Shown here piece by piece: positions 17,310-26,154 of a stretch of 38,120 nucleotides of DNA. The translations under genes and the position numbers were made by a program. Position 1 is the first letter of the stretch. Every line of letters starts with the position of its first letter. The stretch comes from Bacteroidales bacterium UBA5235 (GTDB lineage: Bacteria; Bacteroidota; Bacteroidia; Bacteroidales; VadinHA17), in assembly GCA_002409145.1 (NCBI GenBank), contig DHUL01000030.1, positions 457-38,576 of the forward strand, given 5' to 3'. The notes beneath the pieces are model-generated. The model was not told the DNA's origin and ran no database searches. It was given only the letters and a program-made list of their open reading frames with translations.

Positions 17310-17540
17310 TTATTCATCACGATCATCAGTGGTGAAAAAACTGTCCCTGATCTTTTCATAGGAGACAAAAACTCTGTAAATGGCATAGACAAAGAGCGGG
17401 ACTGCCAGTATGATTCTCATGGCTTTATCTATGTCAAATAACTTGGTTGTAAGTACGAATACAGCGAGGCCGAAATAAAAGAAGACCATTACTGTTCCGA
17501 AGATCGCAAAGACCTTGTCATACATTTTCCTGCTGTTCAT
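17310..17540 (-). CDS. Small two-helix membrane protein, unknown function
   Basis: A 76-residue protein with two predicted transmembrane helices (about 8-31, FAIFGTVMVFFYFGLAVFVL, and 40-60, MRIILAVPLFVYAIYRVFV) and a charged C-terminal tail (TTDDRDE). I do not recognise the family. It has its own -7-like element upstream, and a start ATG at 17540. It stands between the peptide transporter gene upstream (whose terminator isolates it) and the PstS-like gene downstream, all on the minus strand. The spacer downstream (17168-17309) has no clear terminator, so read-through into the PstS-like gene is possible. The length, codon use and hydrophobic pattern support a real gene. Confidence 0.72.
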   Translation of the reverse strand: MNSRKMYDKVFAIFGTVMVFFYFGLAVFVLTTKLFDIDKAMRIILAVPLFVYAIYRVFVSYEKIRDSFFTTDDRDE

Positions 17541-17545
17541 TGTGA

Positions 17546-17567
17546 TCAGGTTAACCTGACAAATATA
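17546..17567 (-). promoter_or_regulatory. -7 element with adjoining 14-bp palindrome
   Basis: On the minus strand TATATTTG (17560-17567) matches TAnnTTTG. A perfect 14-bp palindrome, TCAGGTTAACCTGA, occupies 17546-17559 and starts directly after it, over the predicted transcription start, 5 bases before the ATG. The position fits an operator, but no regulator can be named. No clear -33 element was found. Confidence 0.5.
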
Positions 17568-17618
17568 TTATTTATATCTTCTTTTAATACTGACATAAAA
17601 TATTAATTGGCAAAAAAA

Positions 17619-17640
17619 GAGAGCCGCACAGGCGGCTCTC
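17619..17640 (-). terminator. Intrinsic terminator of the peptide transporter gene
   Basis: A perfect 9-bp stem, GAGAGCCGC (17619-17627) with GCGGCTCTC (17632-17640), encloses a 4-base loop. On the minus strand it is followed by seven T, the A-run at 17612-17618. It lies 22 bases after the transporter stop. Confidence 0.92.
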
Positions 17641-17662
17641 CCTTATAGTGACTTGAAATCCG

Positions 17663-19447
17663 TCATTTCGTGGCATTTTCCAGTCTCTTCATCAGAGTGA
17701 AGATAAAGGTTGCGGCAACAAGGCAGCAGGCGATGAAAACCAACCATAACTGCCACAGTTCTATTTTGTCATAGAGTTTTCCGGGAACACTGAGGAGCTT
17801 GTTGCCAATAGCAGTGGCGAGCAACCAGCCGCCCTGCATGAGGCCCTGGAACCTGGAGGGTGCAACTTTTGATACAAAAGATAGTCCCATCGGGCTGAGG
17901 AAGAGCTCGGCAACAGTAAGTATCAGGTAGGTGCTTATAAGCCAGTAGGGGGTGACTCTCAGTGATTCAGCCAGGGGTGAACCTGCAAGTTCAGGTTGTG
18001 AGGGAAGCTTAACCGATGAGAGAAGCATTACAACGAACCCGACGGCTGCAATTATCATCCCGAACCCGATCTTTTTCGGTGTGGAAGGCTCGATATTCTT
18101 TTTATTGAGCCATGCGAAGAAAAACATAACCGGGAAGGTAAGGGAGACGACGAACAGCGGGTTGAAGCTCTGGAAGACCTCGGGGGCTATAGGGTTCAAC
18201 GGGTCTCTTCCGATAAGCCAAAAATAGCTGAATATCAGCGCAATAACAAGGAGAGCTCCTCCAATGATTCTTGTCCTGGCAGGGCTCGTCTTTTTAACAA
18301 GCAGCACCAGGCCCACCACTGAAAAGACCACGCCCAGCAATGATTGAAGGGTAAAGAAGATGTATGTCCAAGGTCCGACTTCCTTTACAGTGTAGTCACG
18401 TGCGAACCAGGTAAGAGTAAGACCGTTCTGATGGAATGACATCCAGAAGAAGATGACAACGAAGAATACCATGATCAGGGCAGATACCCTGCTCATTTCC
18501 TCCCTCTTTGCGCTGACCAGGATCCATACCACAAAACCGGCAAAGAGACCATACGCAAGAGCGTCCTTGTAATTGACGAGGAATGAAAGGGCAAATGCGG
18601 TGAGACCCATAGCAAGAGCGGCACCAACCAGTGCCCATGGCTTGAATTCCATTTTCGGGCCGGCAGCCTCCTTCACAGCTTTCTCCTTGTTTGGAAGAAG
18701 GTGCTTGAATATGACGAAAACAAGAAGGGATATCACCATTGCGCCGGCAGCTATTGCAAAAGCGTAGTTGTAACCCTTTGAAAAGACCTCAATGTAGCTG
18801 GTGGCAAATGTGCCAAGGTCTGCTACAGGCCCTGCGAGGTTCACCTTGTCAGCCAGCTGCTGGAAAGTAGCAGTGTCTGTCATAGTATTGTTTATATACT
18901 GGTGACAGAGGGAAGGAAGACTTCCGTCATGCAGGAACCCGTTTGTCTTCAGCCACCAGTTCCTTATGCCGGTTGCCGCATATGGAGCAAATACAGCACC
19001 TATATTTATACCCATGTAGAAAATCATGAAGGCTGAATCCCTCAGTTTCGAGTACTTGGGGTCATCGTACATCTGACCTACAACAGCCTGAAGGTTGCCC
19101 TTGAAGAGACCGTTCCCAAAGGCGATTGTGAAAAGGGCTATCACAGTGAGAGTCTGTGACATGCCGGGGATTGCCATGAAAATGTAACCGCCGAACATAA
19201 TGATTATGCCGGCTAGTATCACAGTCTTATATTTGTTTGTGGCATCAGCCAGGATACCTCCGAACAGGGCGAGGGCATAAATGGCAAAATAGAACCAGCT
19301 GTATATCCCGGAGGCGTTTTCTGCAGACAGGCCATATCTGGCCTGCAGGAAAAGAACCAGGATTGCCATCATGGTGTAAAAGCCGAACCTTTCACCCATG
19401 TTCGCGAAGAAGGCAACAATCAGACCTTTTGGATGGTTTTTAAGCAT
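17663..19447 (-). CDS. POT-family proton-coupled oligopeptide transporter
   Basis: A 594-residue inner-membrane transporter. The N-terminal GERFGFYTMMAILVLFLQ is the POT signature (the ERFxYY type motif that senses protons), and about 14 hydrophobic segments follow. The family imports di- and tripeptides with protons. The protein is longer than a 12-helix MFS carrier, with extra helices near the middle, and has a loop of about 45 residues after the GIRNWWLKTNG segment. It is a single-gene transcript: its -7 element lies in the spacer shared with nnr, and a strong terminator follows. Together with the secreted protease and the dipeptidase in the window it suggests growth on peptides. Substrate choice within the family is not readable. 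Confidence 0.9.
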   Translation of the reverse strand: MLKNHPKGLIVAFFANMGERFGFYTMMAILVLFLQARYGLSAENASGIYSWFYFAIYALALFGGILADATNKYKTVILAGIIIMFGGYIFMAIPGMSQTLTVIALFTIAFGNGLFKGNLQAVVGQMYDDPKYSKLRDSAFMIFYMGINIGAVFAPYAATGIRNWWLKTNGFLHDGSLPSLCHQYINNTMTDTATFQQLADKVNLAGPVADLGTFATSYIEVFSKGYNYAFAIAAGAMVISLLVFVIFKHLLPNKEKAVKEAAGPKMEFKPWALVGAALAMGLTAFALSFLVNYKDALAYGLFAGFVVWILVSAKREEMSRVSALIMVFFVVIFFWMSFHQNGLTLTWFARDYTVKEVGPWTYIFFTLQSLLGVVFSVVGLVLLVKKTSPARTRIIGGALLVIALIFSYFWLIGRDPLNPIAPEVFQSFNPLFVVSLTFPVMFFFAWLNKKNIEPSTPKKIGFGMIIAAVGFVVMLLSSVKLPSQPELAGSPLAESLRVTPYWLISTYLILTVAELFLSPMGLSFVSKVAPSRFQGLMQGGWLLATAIGNKLLSVPGKLYDKIELWQLWLVFIACCLVAATFIFTLMKRLENATK

Positions 19448-19487
19448 AGTTTTCTGTATTTGTTGGTTTAGTTTATTCTGACGGTGA

Positions 19488-19495
19488 CAAATATA
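19488..19495 (-). promoter_or_regulatory. -7 promoter element of the POT transporter gene
   Basis: On the minus strand TATATTTG matches TAnnTTTG in full, 40 bases before the ATG at 19447. No good -33 element was found at the usual distance. Confidence 0.5.
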
Positions 19496-19563
19496 TTAAT
19501 CTTTTCAAGAAACAGTAATTGAATTAAATCACATGGAAGATATTTTTGCATTGTCTATATTTT

Positions 19564-19571
19564 TACATTTG
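19564..19571 (+). promoter_or_regulatory. -7 promoter element of nnr
   Basis: TACATTTG matches TAnnTTTG in full. A start about 7 bases downstream leaves a leader of about 19 bases before the ATG at 19597. A TTTG at 19545-19548 is only 15 bases upstream, shorter than usual. It argues against the earlier in-frame ATG at 19546, which would precede the transcript. Confidence 0.5.
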
Positions 19572-19596
19572 TAACCTCACCAGCAAGCTGTACACC

Positions 19597-21126
19597 ATGA
19601 AGATATTCACATCAGCGGAGATCCGGGAAATAGATGCTGCCACAATCAGACTTGAACCTGTCACTCCGGCGGGACTTATGGAGCGTGCTGCCACAACTCT
19701 TTTTCAGCAGGTAAAGGACATCGTAGCCACGGAGAGAAAGATCAATGTATTTGCAGGGCCTGGCAATAACGGCGGTGACGGGCTTGTTCTGGCCAGGCTG
19801 ATGCACGAGGATGGCTACGTGGTAAGGGTTTTTATCATTGAAACAGGTACGGCACGCAGCAGTGAGTTCAGGCTGAATGTTGAACGCCTTGAGCGCAGCG
19901 GCATTATGCCGGCAACCATTGCCGATCCCGGCCAGATGCCGGCAATCGGACGTGATGAAGTGATTATAGATGCAATATTCGGTACCGGACTGCGTAAATC
20001 CCCTTCAGGTGTTGCTGCCGGTGTAATACAGCGAATAAACGAAACCGGTGCATTTATCATTTCGGTTGATGTGCCCTCGGGTCTTTTCTGTGAGGATAAT
20101 GCGGACTCAGACAGGAACTCTATTGTCAAAGCCACAAAAACGCTCACTTTCCAGTTCCCTAAGCTCTCTTTCATGTTCGCCGGAAACGGTGATTACACGG
20201 GTGCATGGGAGGTGACAGACATCGGACTTCATGCTGATACCATCTCATCGATGACCACTCCTTATCATTATATCCTGCGCGAGACCGTCAGGCCGATGAT
20301 GAAGGAAAGAAACAAATTTGATCATAAAGGCGCCTTTGGCCATGTTCTGCTCATAGCAGGCAGCTTTGGCAAGGCCGGGGCAGCAACACTCTCAGCCGGA
20401 GCAGCCCTGCGAACAGGTGCAGGACTTGTGACAGTTCATACACCATCAACCGCAGTGCTGGCACTACAGGCAGCCCTCCCTGAAGCAATGGTTTCGCCAG
20501 ACAGCGGTACGGGAAACGTGACAACATTACCTGACCTGGGACCCTATGATGCCATCGGGGCCGGTCCGGGGCTGGGCACTGACCCTGATACAGCTACTGT
20601 ACTTAAGGAGCTGCTGACCAACATATCCGTACCCCTCGTTCTTGACGCTGACGCCCTTAACATTCTGTCGCAGAACAGGGAATGGTTTGACCTTATCCCC
20701 CCGCAGACTGTGCTGACACCTCATCCCGGTGAATTCCGCAGGCTGACGGGTACAGAGAGCACTGACTACCAGCTCATGCAGGAACAAAAAGCCTTCGCCG
20801 TAAGGCACCGGTGTGTCGTGGTGCTCAAAGGGGCACACACTTCCGTTGCACTGCCTGACGGAAGGATTTTCTTCAACAGTACCGGAAATCCGGGAATGGC
20901 TACAGGAGGAAGCGGTGACGTACTCACCGGGATGATCACCTCACTGCTGGCACAGGGATATGATCCCTCCAGCGCTGCCGTAGCAGGAGTATATCTGCAT
21001 GGCCTTGCCGGAGATATTGCCCTGAGGATCCATTCAGAGGAGTCGGTGATAGCGGGAGATATCCTGATGAATATCGGGAGAGCCTTCCGCGAGACAAACT
21101 TCAATAACTTCAGCGTTTATTTGTAA
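19597..21126 (+). CDS. nnr: Bifunctional NAD(P)H-hydrate epimerase / ADP-dependent dehydratase
   Basis: A 509-residue fusion that repairs hydrated NAD(P)H. The N-terminal YjeF_N epimerase domain (about 1-210) has FAGPGNNGGDGLVLARL and DVPSGL. The C-terminal dehydratase of the ribokinase-like fold (about 220-505) has GSFGKAGAATLSAGAALRTG, IGAGPGLGTD, LDADALNIL, LTPHPGEFRRLTG, and the glycine-rich NPGMATGGSGDVLTGMI with the catalytic aspartate. The ATG at 19597 (MKIFTSAEIREID) is chosen because family members begin there and because a -7 element lies just upstream. A DUF4831 gene follows after 6 bases. It is a cytoplasmic housekeeping enzyme. Confidence 0.95.
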   Translation: MKIFTSAEIREIDAATIRLEPVTPAGLMERAATTLFQQVKDIVATERKINVFAGPGNNGGDGLVLARLMHEDGYVVRVFIIETGTARSSEFRLNVERLERSGIMPATIADPGQMPAIGRDEVIIDAIFGTGLRKSPSGVAAGVIQRINETGAFIISVDVPSGLFCEDNADSDRNSIVKATKTLTFQFPKLSFMFAGNGDYTGAWEVTDIGLHADTISSMTTPYHYILRETVRPMMKERNKFDHKGAFGHVLLIAGSFGKAGAATLSAGAALRTGAGLVTVHTPSTAVLALQAALPEAMVSPDSGTGNVTTLPDLGPYDAIGAGPGLGTDPDTATVLKELLTNISVPLVLDADALNILSQNREWFDLIPPQTVLTPHPGEFRRLTGTESTDYQLMQEQKAFAVRHRCVVVLKGAHTSVALPDGRIFFNSTGNPGMATGGSGDVLTGMITSLLAQGYDPSSAAVAGVYLHGLAGDIALRIHSEESVIAGDILMNIGRAFRETNFNNFSVYL

Positions 21127-21132
21127 TAAGAG

Positions 21133-22254
21133 ATGAAAAGAGAGACAGTCATACTTCTTGCTGCCCTTACCCTGGCAACTTCAGGATGTGCTATGTTCAG
21201 GGGAAAAACCTCCGGTGACACTGTGGTTCTGCCTCTCGGCGACAAATCCGCCGTAACAGAGGGATGCCTCGTATACGCCTTGCCAATGACGGTTTTCGAG
21301 CTTGATATTATCGCCGAAAAGCGTACCGAAGTACCCGGCCCCTATGCTGAATATGCATCTGAACTGATCGGCGTTGACAGGGTTATCACTGCGCAAACAG
21401 TGAAATGGAGTCTCGCAGGTGTAAATATGAATGTGGTGGAAGAGATTGATCCGTCGCAGTTCTATATTATCCAGGGGACAGCGCTGATGCAGACCAATAT
21501 GCTGGCTCTGAGGAAAAGCGGACTGGTGCTTGATATCAACCCTGATATGTACAGTCGGACGATTCATTCGGACCAGCATGGAGCTGATGATTATACAGGA
21601 GTACTTTTCCCTGACAGGGGAGCCTATGAGTATGTCGCCACGAAGACTGACACTGCATACCGCCTGGTTAAGGTTGATACTGCTTTCATCAGGGTGCCTT
21701 ACCTTGTTCAGAAGAAAAAGGGAATGTCATTGGCGGAAGAGGCCCGGGAGGCTGCTGACAGGCTGCTGGAACTACGCGAGGGGAGGCATATGATCCTGAC
21801 CGGGGAAACCAATGTCTTCCCGCAGGATGGGGCAGCGCTTGATGAGATAAACCGGCTCGAGAAGGAGTATTTGGCTCTCTTTGCCGGTAAGAGTTTCACT
21901 GAAACGAGTCACTTCCGTATATGGGTCACACCTGACCTGCAGATGGCCGGCAAAAAGACCACAATTTTCACATTCTCTGAGACAACCGGGGTAAATGATA
22001 CGGCAGGTGGTCCGGGAGAACCTGTGACAATGGAGATTATCCCTTCAGGCAAGACCAGGGAGCTGAACCTGGCGGTGAGGCCGGCATCCCCGCAGAAGCA
22101 GGCCAATGAGACTGACAGGCTCTGGTACAGGGTGCCTGATGTGGCGGAGATCAACGTCTCCTTTGGCGGGGAGAACCTCTTTACGGCAAGGAGGCTGATC
22201 TACCAGTACGGTAGCCTGTTGACACTGCCGGCTAATTTCATTCTCGGGAGGTAA
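21133..22254 (+). CDS. DUF4831 family lipoprotein
   Basis: A 373-residue predicted lipoprotein. The signal peptide ends at LATSGC with Cys19, a slightly weak lipobox (Thr at -3). The body matches the Bacteroidota DUF4831 pattern as I know it: VYALPMTVFELDIIAEKRTEV, GPYAEYASELIGV and VKWSLAGVNMNVV. A DRLLELREGRHMILTGETN segment follows. The function is unknown; the family is exported and beta-rich. It begins 6 bases after nnr, so the two are very likely co-transcribed, though no functional connection is evident. It converges with the glycosyltransferase gene, with 22 bases between them and no visible terminator. Family assignment rests on recall of the motif pattern. Confidence 0.82.
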   Translation: MKRETVILLAALTLATSGCAMFRGKTSGDTVVLPLGDKSAVTEGCLVYALPMTVFELDIIAEKRTEVPGPYAEYASELIGVDRVITAQTVKWSLAGVNMNVVEEIDPSQFYIIQGTALMQTNMLALRKSGLVLDINPDMYSRTIHSDQHGADDYTGVLFPDRGAYEYVATKTDTAYRLVKVDTAFIRVPYLVQKKKGMSLAEEAREAADRLLELREGRHMILTGETNVFPQDGAALDEINRLEKEYLALFAGKSFTETSHFRIWVTPDLQMAGKKTTIFTFSETTGVNDTAGGPGEPVTMEIIPSGKTRELNLAVRPASPQKQANETDRLWYRVPDVAEINVSFGGENLFTARRLIYQYGSLLTLPANFILGR

Positions 22255-22276
22255 CGGAAGGTAAAGGATCTGCCCC

Positions 22277-23347
22277 TCAGTCACCGGCATCCTCAAGGAT
22301 TTCGAGGAATGCTTTTTCCCTGCGGGATATGTGATACATGCCGGCTATCCTGTTACGTGCCATGAGGCCAAGCCTGTGTTGTTCCCCGGGTTCTGTGCCA
22401 AGAATCTCTTCAAGTCTCTTTTCAAGGTACTCCCTTTCAGGACTGGCAATCACAAATCCGGTATCACCTATGATTGAAGGTATGGCTCCCACCGCGGAAC
22501 CCACCGGGATGCATTGGCAAAGCATGGCTTCACAGAGAGCATTAGGGAAGCCTTCCGAGATGGACAGCTGCAGAACGAAGCGGCTCCGGGCAAGCAGGCT
22601 GATGAATTTCTCCTTTGGCAGCAGGGGATATACTGTCAGGTTGGGAGGCAGGGGGGAAAGTGCCTGTAAAACCTCATCCGCAATGCCTACCAGCGTAAAG
22701 GTACAGCCGGCAAAGCGCCTTGCGAGGTGGATTACCAGGTCAACACCCTTCACCCTGACACGCGTCATGTTGTTTACAGGGGCTACCGCAATGAAGCTTT
22801 CAGCCCTTTTTGCTGCCGGGTCAGTACTGAAGAAATCAGGGTCGAAGCCATTGTGAATGACACGGTAAGGGGTCCTCAGCCGGGGAAAGAAGTACATGAA
22901 TCCCTGCTTCGGGAAATCAGCATCAGACAGGTATGTGTATCCTGAAAGAACAAGAGATTCATCCACGGGCAGCAGCTTTGTGGAGAGCTGAAATGACCAT
23001 CTGATGAAGGTGCGCATCACCGGTTTCCTCAGGCTGCCGTAGTTAAGCGATGGAAATGAGACGCAGTCGGTTCCCCCGGGAATAATAAATACGGGTATCC
23101 CGGTGATCTTTCCCATAAGGGCCGGAAGGAATGACCAGTAGCCTCCGAACATTACAAATACGGCTTTAGAACCGCGGAGATTACGGCAGAGGAAGAGGAA
23201 TTGCCTTATAAAATTCAGCGGAACCTGGTTTTTAATCTTCCAGTTATGATCCGGTGTAAGAACCCTGTAATAGTTTGACAGAAAGCCAATATCCTTTCTG
23301 ATGAAAGTTGAACTTTCCGGGAAAATATATAGGATCTTGTTCCCCAT
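22277..23347 (-). CDS. GT4-type glycosyltransferase
   Basis: A 356-residue cytoplasmic or membrane-associated glycosyltransferase of the GT-B fold. The ATG at 23347 follows a GTG that extends the frame by one codon. The N-terminal half contains the acceptor-binding domain (FVMFGGYWSFLPALMGKITGIPVFIIPGG, which is broken into hydrophobic strands). The C-terminal half is a GT group 1 domain: VKGVDLVIHLARRF, LPLLPKEKF-like segment YPLLPKEKFISLLARS, and the EX7E motif EGFPNALCE followed by AMLCQCIPVGSAVGAIPSII. The donor and acceptor sugars cannot be told. It lies 66 bases after the methyltransferase-like gene on the same strand. It may contribute to a surface glycan, but no other capsule gene is present. 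Confidence 0.88.
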   Translation of the reverse strand: MGNKILYIFPESSTFIRKDIGFLSNYYRVLTPDHNWKIKNQVPLNFIRQFLFLCRNLRGSKAVFVMFGGYWSFLPALMGKITGIPVFIIPGGTDCVSFPSLNYGSLRKPVMRTFIRWSFQLSTKLLPVDESLVLSGYTYLSDADFPKQGFMYFFPRLRTPYRVIHNGFDPDFFSTDPAAKRAESFIAVAPVNNMTRVRVKGVDLVIHLARRFAGCTFTLVGIADEVLQALSPLPPNLTVYPLLPKEKFISLLARSRFVLQLSISEGFPNALCEAMLCQCIPVGSAVGAIPSIIGDTGFVIASPEREYLEKRLEEILGTEPGEQHRLGLMARNRIAGMYHISRREKAFLEILEDAGD

Positions 23348-23413
23348 CACCAGCCAAAGATTGATGCGGTTAATTCCGCAGAAAATAATATCACTTCAGT
23401 TGCTTTAATCAGG

Positions 23414-23968
23414 CTATCTGTGCAGCCTGACCTCATAATAAGCATTATACTCAAAAAACAATCTCATGATGGGCTTGAAGCCGGTAAGATAAAAATACCA
23501 CGGTCTCCATGCCTTGTGCAACTCAAGGCTAACAATTTCAAGTTCTGCCCTCTCAAGCAGCAGCCTCATCCTGTAGTCATCAATCTCGTGGAAGTGGCCT
23601 TTGCACCACAGGAGTTTGCCTCTTCGCGGCAGAATTATGAACATCAGCGTTTTATCTGACATCACCTTTTTCAGTTCCAGCAAGGTGTGAAGAGGATTAA
23701 ACTGATGCTCAATAGTATGACTGTAGAGAATATAATTGTATATGTTGGTGTCCTGAAGTGTGAAGACATCCAGGTCACCTTCCGTATTTGTAATCCGAAG
23801 CTTCATCTCCCCTTTCTCCAGCAGTTCGGTAAGGGGGTTTCTCTGACCCACATCGAGCATTGAGGAAGAGGGTTTAACTTTTCTTCCGATATACTTGACA
23901 GTAGTGCTCATTGCGTCCTCCAGCTGCGGGGTGATCTGGTAAGGCGACTGGGCTAATTCAGGTATCAT
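23414..23968 (-). CDS. SAM methyltransferase-like protein
   Basis: A 184-residue protein resembling the class I methyltransferase fold. Residues about 30-45 give SSMLDVGQRNPLTELL, in the place of motif I (normally DxGxGxG), but only the first glycine is kept. Later segments fit the fold: YNYILYSHTIEHQFNPLHTLLELKKVM (motif IV and the usual SHxIEH pattern) and a final hydrophobic strand. Loss of the glycine-rich loop makes SAM binding uncertain, although relatives with this altered motif exist. It is the middle of three minus-strand genes, between the thioredoxin-like and glycosyltransferase genes, with gaps of 66 and 71 bases. It may modify a glycan, given its neighbour. Function is not established. 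Confidence 0.7.
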   Translation of the reverse strand: MIPELAQSPYQITPQLEDAMSTTVKYIGRKVKPSSSMLDVGQRNPLTELLEKGEMKLRITNTEGDLDVFTLQDTNIYNYILYSHTIEHQFNPLHTLLELKKVMSDKTLMFIILPRRGKLLWCKGHFHEIDDYRMRLLLERAELEIVSLELHKAWRPWYFYLTGFKPIMRLFFEYNAYYEVRLHR

Positions 23969-24039
23969 AGCGCTTATTCGTTCTTTATGTCAGTTCTGGG
24001 TCTGAGGTCTGGTTCACCGGCAGAAAAAGTGCGGGCAAT

Positions 24040-24570
24040 TTACTGCACTTTTCCCTGGAAAGTTTTCAGGAAATCATCATAGCTCTGTTTCTGCCAGCTG
24101 GTACCGGCGAAGTAGTTAAGCATAGGTTCAAACTGTGCAGGAGTTTTATACCCGGAAACGGGCGTGATGAGTTCGCTGTTGGCGGTAAGAAACACTACGG
24201 TCGGATAACCGAGATTCCCTTGCAGGAGAGCATAGGCGAGCTGATGTGTCTTGCCAAGGCTTCCGTCATTGACGAATTTCCTTCCCTGGAAAGTGACAGG
24301 TTCCTTGCCCTCGGCATCAAATTTCACCGCATAGTATTTATTATTTAGTATTTCGGCTATTACAGGATTTGAAAATGTATCCTTGTCGAGTTTCTTGCAC
24401 CAGCCGCACCAGTCAGTATAAGCGTCAACGAAGATAGGCCTGGGGCTTGTTTTTGCCAGAGCTGCGGCTTCTTCTATAGAATACCACTTCACAGCCGGTG
24501 CCTGGGCAAAGACAGCAAGTCCTGCAGAAGCCAGTAATATTACAATAATCAGTTTCTTCATATAGATCAT
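24040..24570 (-). CDS. Exported thioredoxin-like protein
   Basis: A 176-residue protein with an N-terminal signal peptide (KKLIIVILLASAGLAVFAQA), so it acts in the periplasm. The active site is CGWC in AYTDWCGWCKKLDKDTF, followed by a cis-proline segment GYPTVVFL. This is a thioredoxin_7/DsbD-gamma-like layout, where the helix after the active site is extended. It probably reduces or oxidises exported protein thiols, and may be related to cytochrome or redox maturation. Either the ATG at 24570 or that at 24561 could start it; the second gives the more compact signal. It has its own promoter-like element upstream. Confidence 0.87.
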   Translation of the reverse strand: MIYMKKLIIVILLASAGLAVFAQAPAVKWYSIEEAAALAKTSPRPIFVDAYTDWCGWCKKLDKDTFSNPVIAEILNNKYYAVKFDAEGKEPVTFQGRKFVNDGSLGKTHQLAYALLQGNLGYPTVVFLTANSELITPVSGYKTPAQFEPMLNYFAGTSWQKQSYDDFLKTFQGKVQ

Positions 24571-24607
24571 AAATTATATCCGGTTAAACAATGTAACGAT
24601 AACTGCA

Positions 24608-24637
24608 CAAAATTAGTCTTTCAGTCCAATAACCAAA
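24608..24637 (-). promoter_or_regulatory. Promoter of the thioredoxin-like gene
   Basis: On the minus strand TTTG (24634-24637) is followed after 18 bases by TAATTTTG (24608-24615), a full match to TAnnTTTG. The predicted start near 24601 leaves a leader of about 31 bases before the ATG at 24570. Confidence 0.6.
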
Positions 24638-24741
24638 ATAATGCCACAAAGTTCAGGTCCATGTTTTTTGACGCAATTATTGGAACTATTTTTTTATACA
24701 TTTACAGACCATGTATACTATGTTAAACTCGAAATCTTAAA

Positions 24742-26136
24742 ATGGAAAAAATCAGAAAGACCCTTGCTGACTCAAAGACAGCAAGATGGACTGCCCTTGC
24801 AGTTGTAGCATTCACCATGTTGTGCGGTTATTTCCTGACCGATGCCATGGCACCACTGAAGCCGATGCTGGAGCAGCAACTGTCATGGAGCAGTGAGGAG
24901 TACGGATTGTTCACCAGCGCCTACGGCTGGTTCAATGTATTCCTTCTTATGCTTATAATAGGAGGGATCATCCTTGACAAGATGGGTGTGAGGTTCACCG
25001 GGAAAATGGCTACTATACTTATGGTTACTGGTACCGCCATCAAATACTGGGCTCTCTCTACCGATGTTTTTGCAGGCCAGACATGGCATTTTCTCTTCTG
25101 GGATGCAAATCCGCAGGTATTCGTTGCAGGGCTGGGCTATGCAGTATTCGGGGTCGGTGTGGAAACTGCCGGAATAACCGTGTCAAAGATCATTGTCAAG
25201 TGGTTCAAGGGTAAAGAACTGGCCCTGGCCATGGGACTTGAGATGGCAACCGCAAGAATGGGTACGGGGCTTGCGCTTGCAGGATCAGCTCCGCTGGCAA
25301 AGGCACTCGGACATGTATCAATGCCGATTCTCGTTGCGCTTATACTGCTGTGCGTCGGTATGATAGCATTCTTCATTTATTGCGGAATGGACAAGAAACT
25401 CGACGCTTCCGTCGCACTGGCTAAAGAGGGGCTGCTACAGGAGGAGGAGGAGAGCTTCAAGCTGTCCGACATTCTGTTTATTCTCAAAAACAGGGGATGG
25501 TGGTATATAGCCATTCTTTGTGTACTCTTTTATTCGGCAGTGTTTCCTTTCCTTAAATATGCAGCTGACCTCATGGTCAACAAGTTCGGAATGAACCCTG
25601 AGACGGCAGGCCTTATACCTTCTGTGCTTCCATTCGGCACAATCCTTCTCACGCCTCTGTTCGGCAACCTCTATGACAGGAAGGGGAAGGGTGCGACCAT
25701 AATGATAATTGGAGCGCTGCTTCTTATCTTTGTCCATGCCATGTTCTCCATCCCGGCAATTGACAAACCCTGGATGGCATTTATCCTGATAATCATTCTC
25801 GGAATAGGTTTTTCTCTTGTCCCGTCAGCCATGTGGCCATCAGTTCCGAAGATCATACCATTCCAGAAACTGGGAACGGCATATGCACTTATTTTCTGGG
25901 TACAGAACTGGGGACTTATGGGGGTTCCATACCTCATCGGATGGGTTCTTGACAAGTACTGCATAACAGGAACACGCCTGATTGACGGAGTTGATGTTCC
26001 AAGTTATGACTATACGATTCCGATGATGATCTTTACCGCATTCGGCGTCCTTGCAATAGGGTTTGGCTTCCTGCTGAAAGCAGAGAACAAGAGGAAGGGC
26101 TACGGACTCGAGATGCCAAACATTGTTAAAGAGTAA
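24742..26136 (+). CDS. MFS transporter, putative dipeptide carrier
   Basis: A 464-residue inner-membrane protein with twelve predicted helices. The N-terminal half holds GYFLTDAMAPLKPMLEQQL and the MFS motif A-type loop DKMGVRFTGK. The C-terminal half holds the matching loop NLYDRKGKG. The central cytoplasmic loop is acidic (LLQEEEESFKLSD). The general pattern resembles the MFS group that includes eukaryotic MFSD1, a dipeptide carrier, but this is a low-confidence recollection. The pepD gene starts 18 bases downstream, so transporter and dipeptidase are probably one transcript, which supports a dipeptide substrate. A seven-of-eight -7 match, TACATTTA, lies at 24697-24704, but no -33 element lies at the right distance. 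Confidence 0.85.
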   Translation: MEKIRKTLADSKTARWTALAVVAFTMLCGYFLTDAMAPLKPMLEQQLSWSSEEYGLFTSAYGWFNVFLLMLIIGGIILDKMGVRFTGKMATILMVTGTAIKYWALSTDVFAGQTWHFLFWDANPQVFVAGLGYAVFGVGVETAGITVSKIIVKWFKGKELALAMGLEMATARMGTGLALAGSAPLAKALGHVSMPILVALILLCVGMIAFFIYCGMDKKLDASVALAKEGLLQEEEESFKLSDILFILKNRGWWYIAILCVLFYSAVFPFLKYAADLMVNKFGMNPETAGLIPSVLPFGTILLTPLFGNLYDRKGKGATIMIIGALLLIFVHAMFSIPAIDKPWMAFILIIILGIGFSLVPSAMWPSVPKIIPFQKLGTAYALIFWVQNWGLMGVPYLIGWVLDKYCITGTRLIDGVDVPSYDYTIPMMIFTAFGVLAIGFGFLLKAENKRKGYGLEMPNIVKE

Positions 26137-26154
26137 TCAAAAACAACAATAGTT

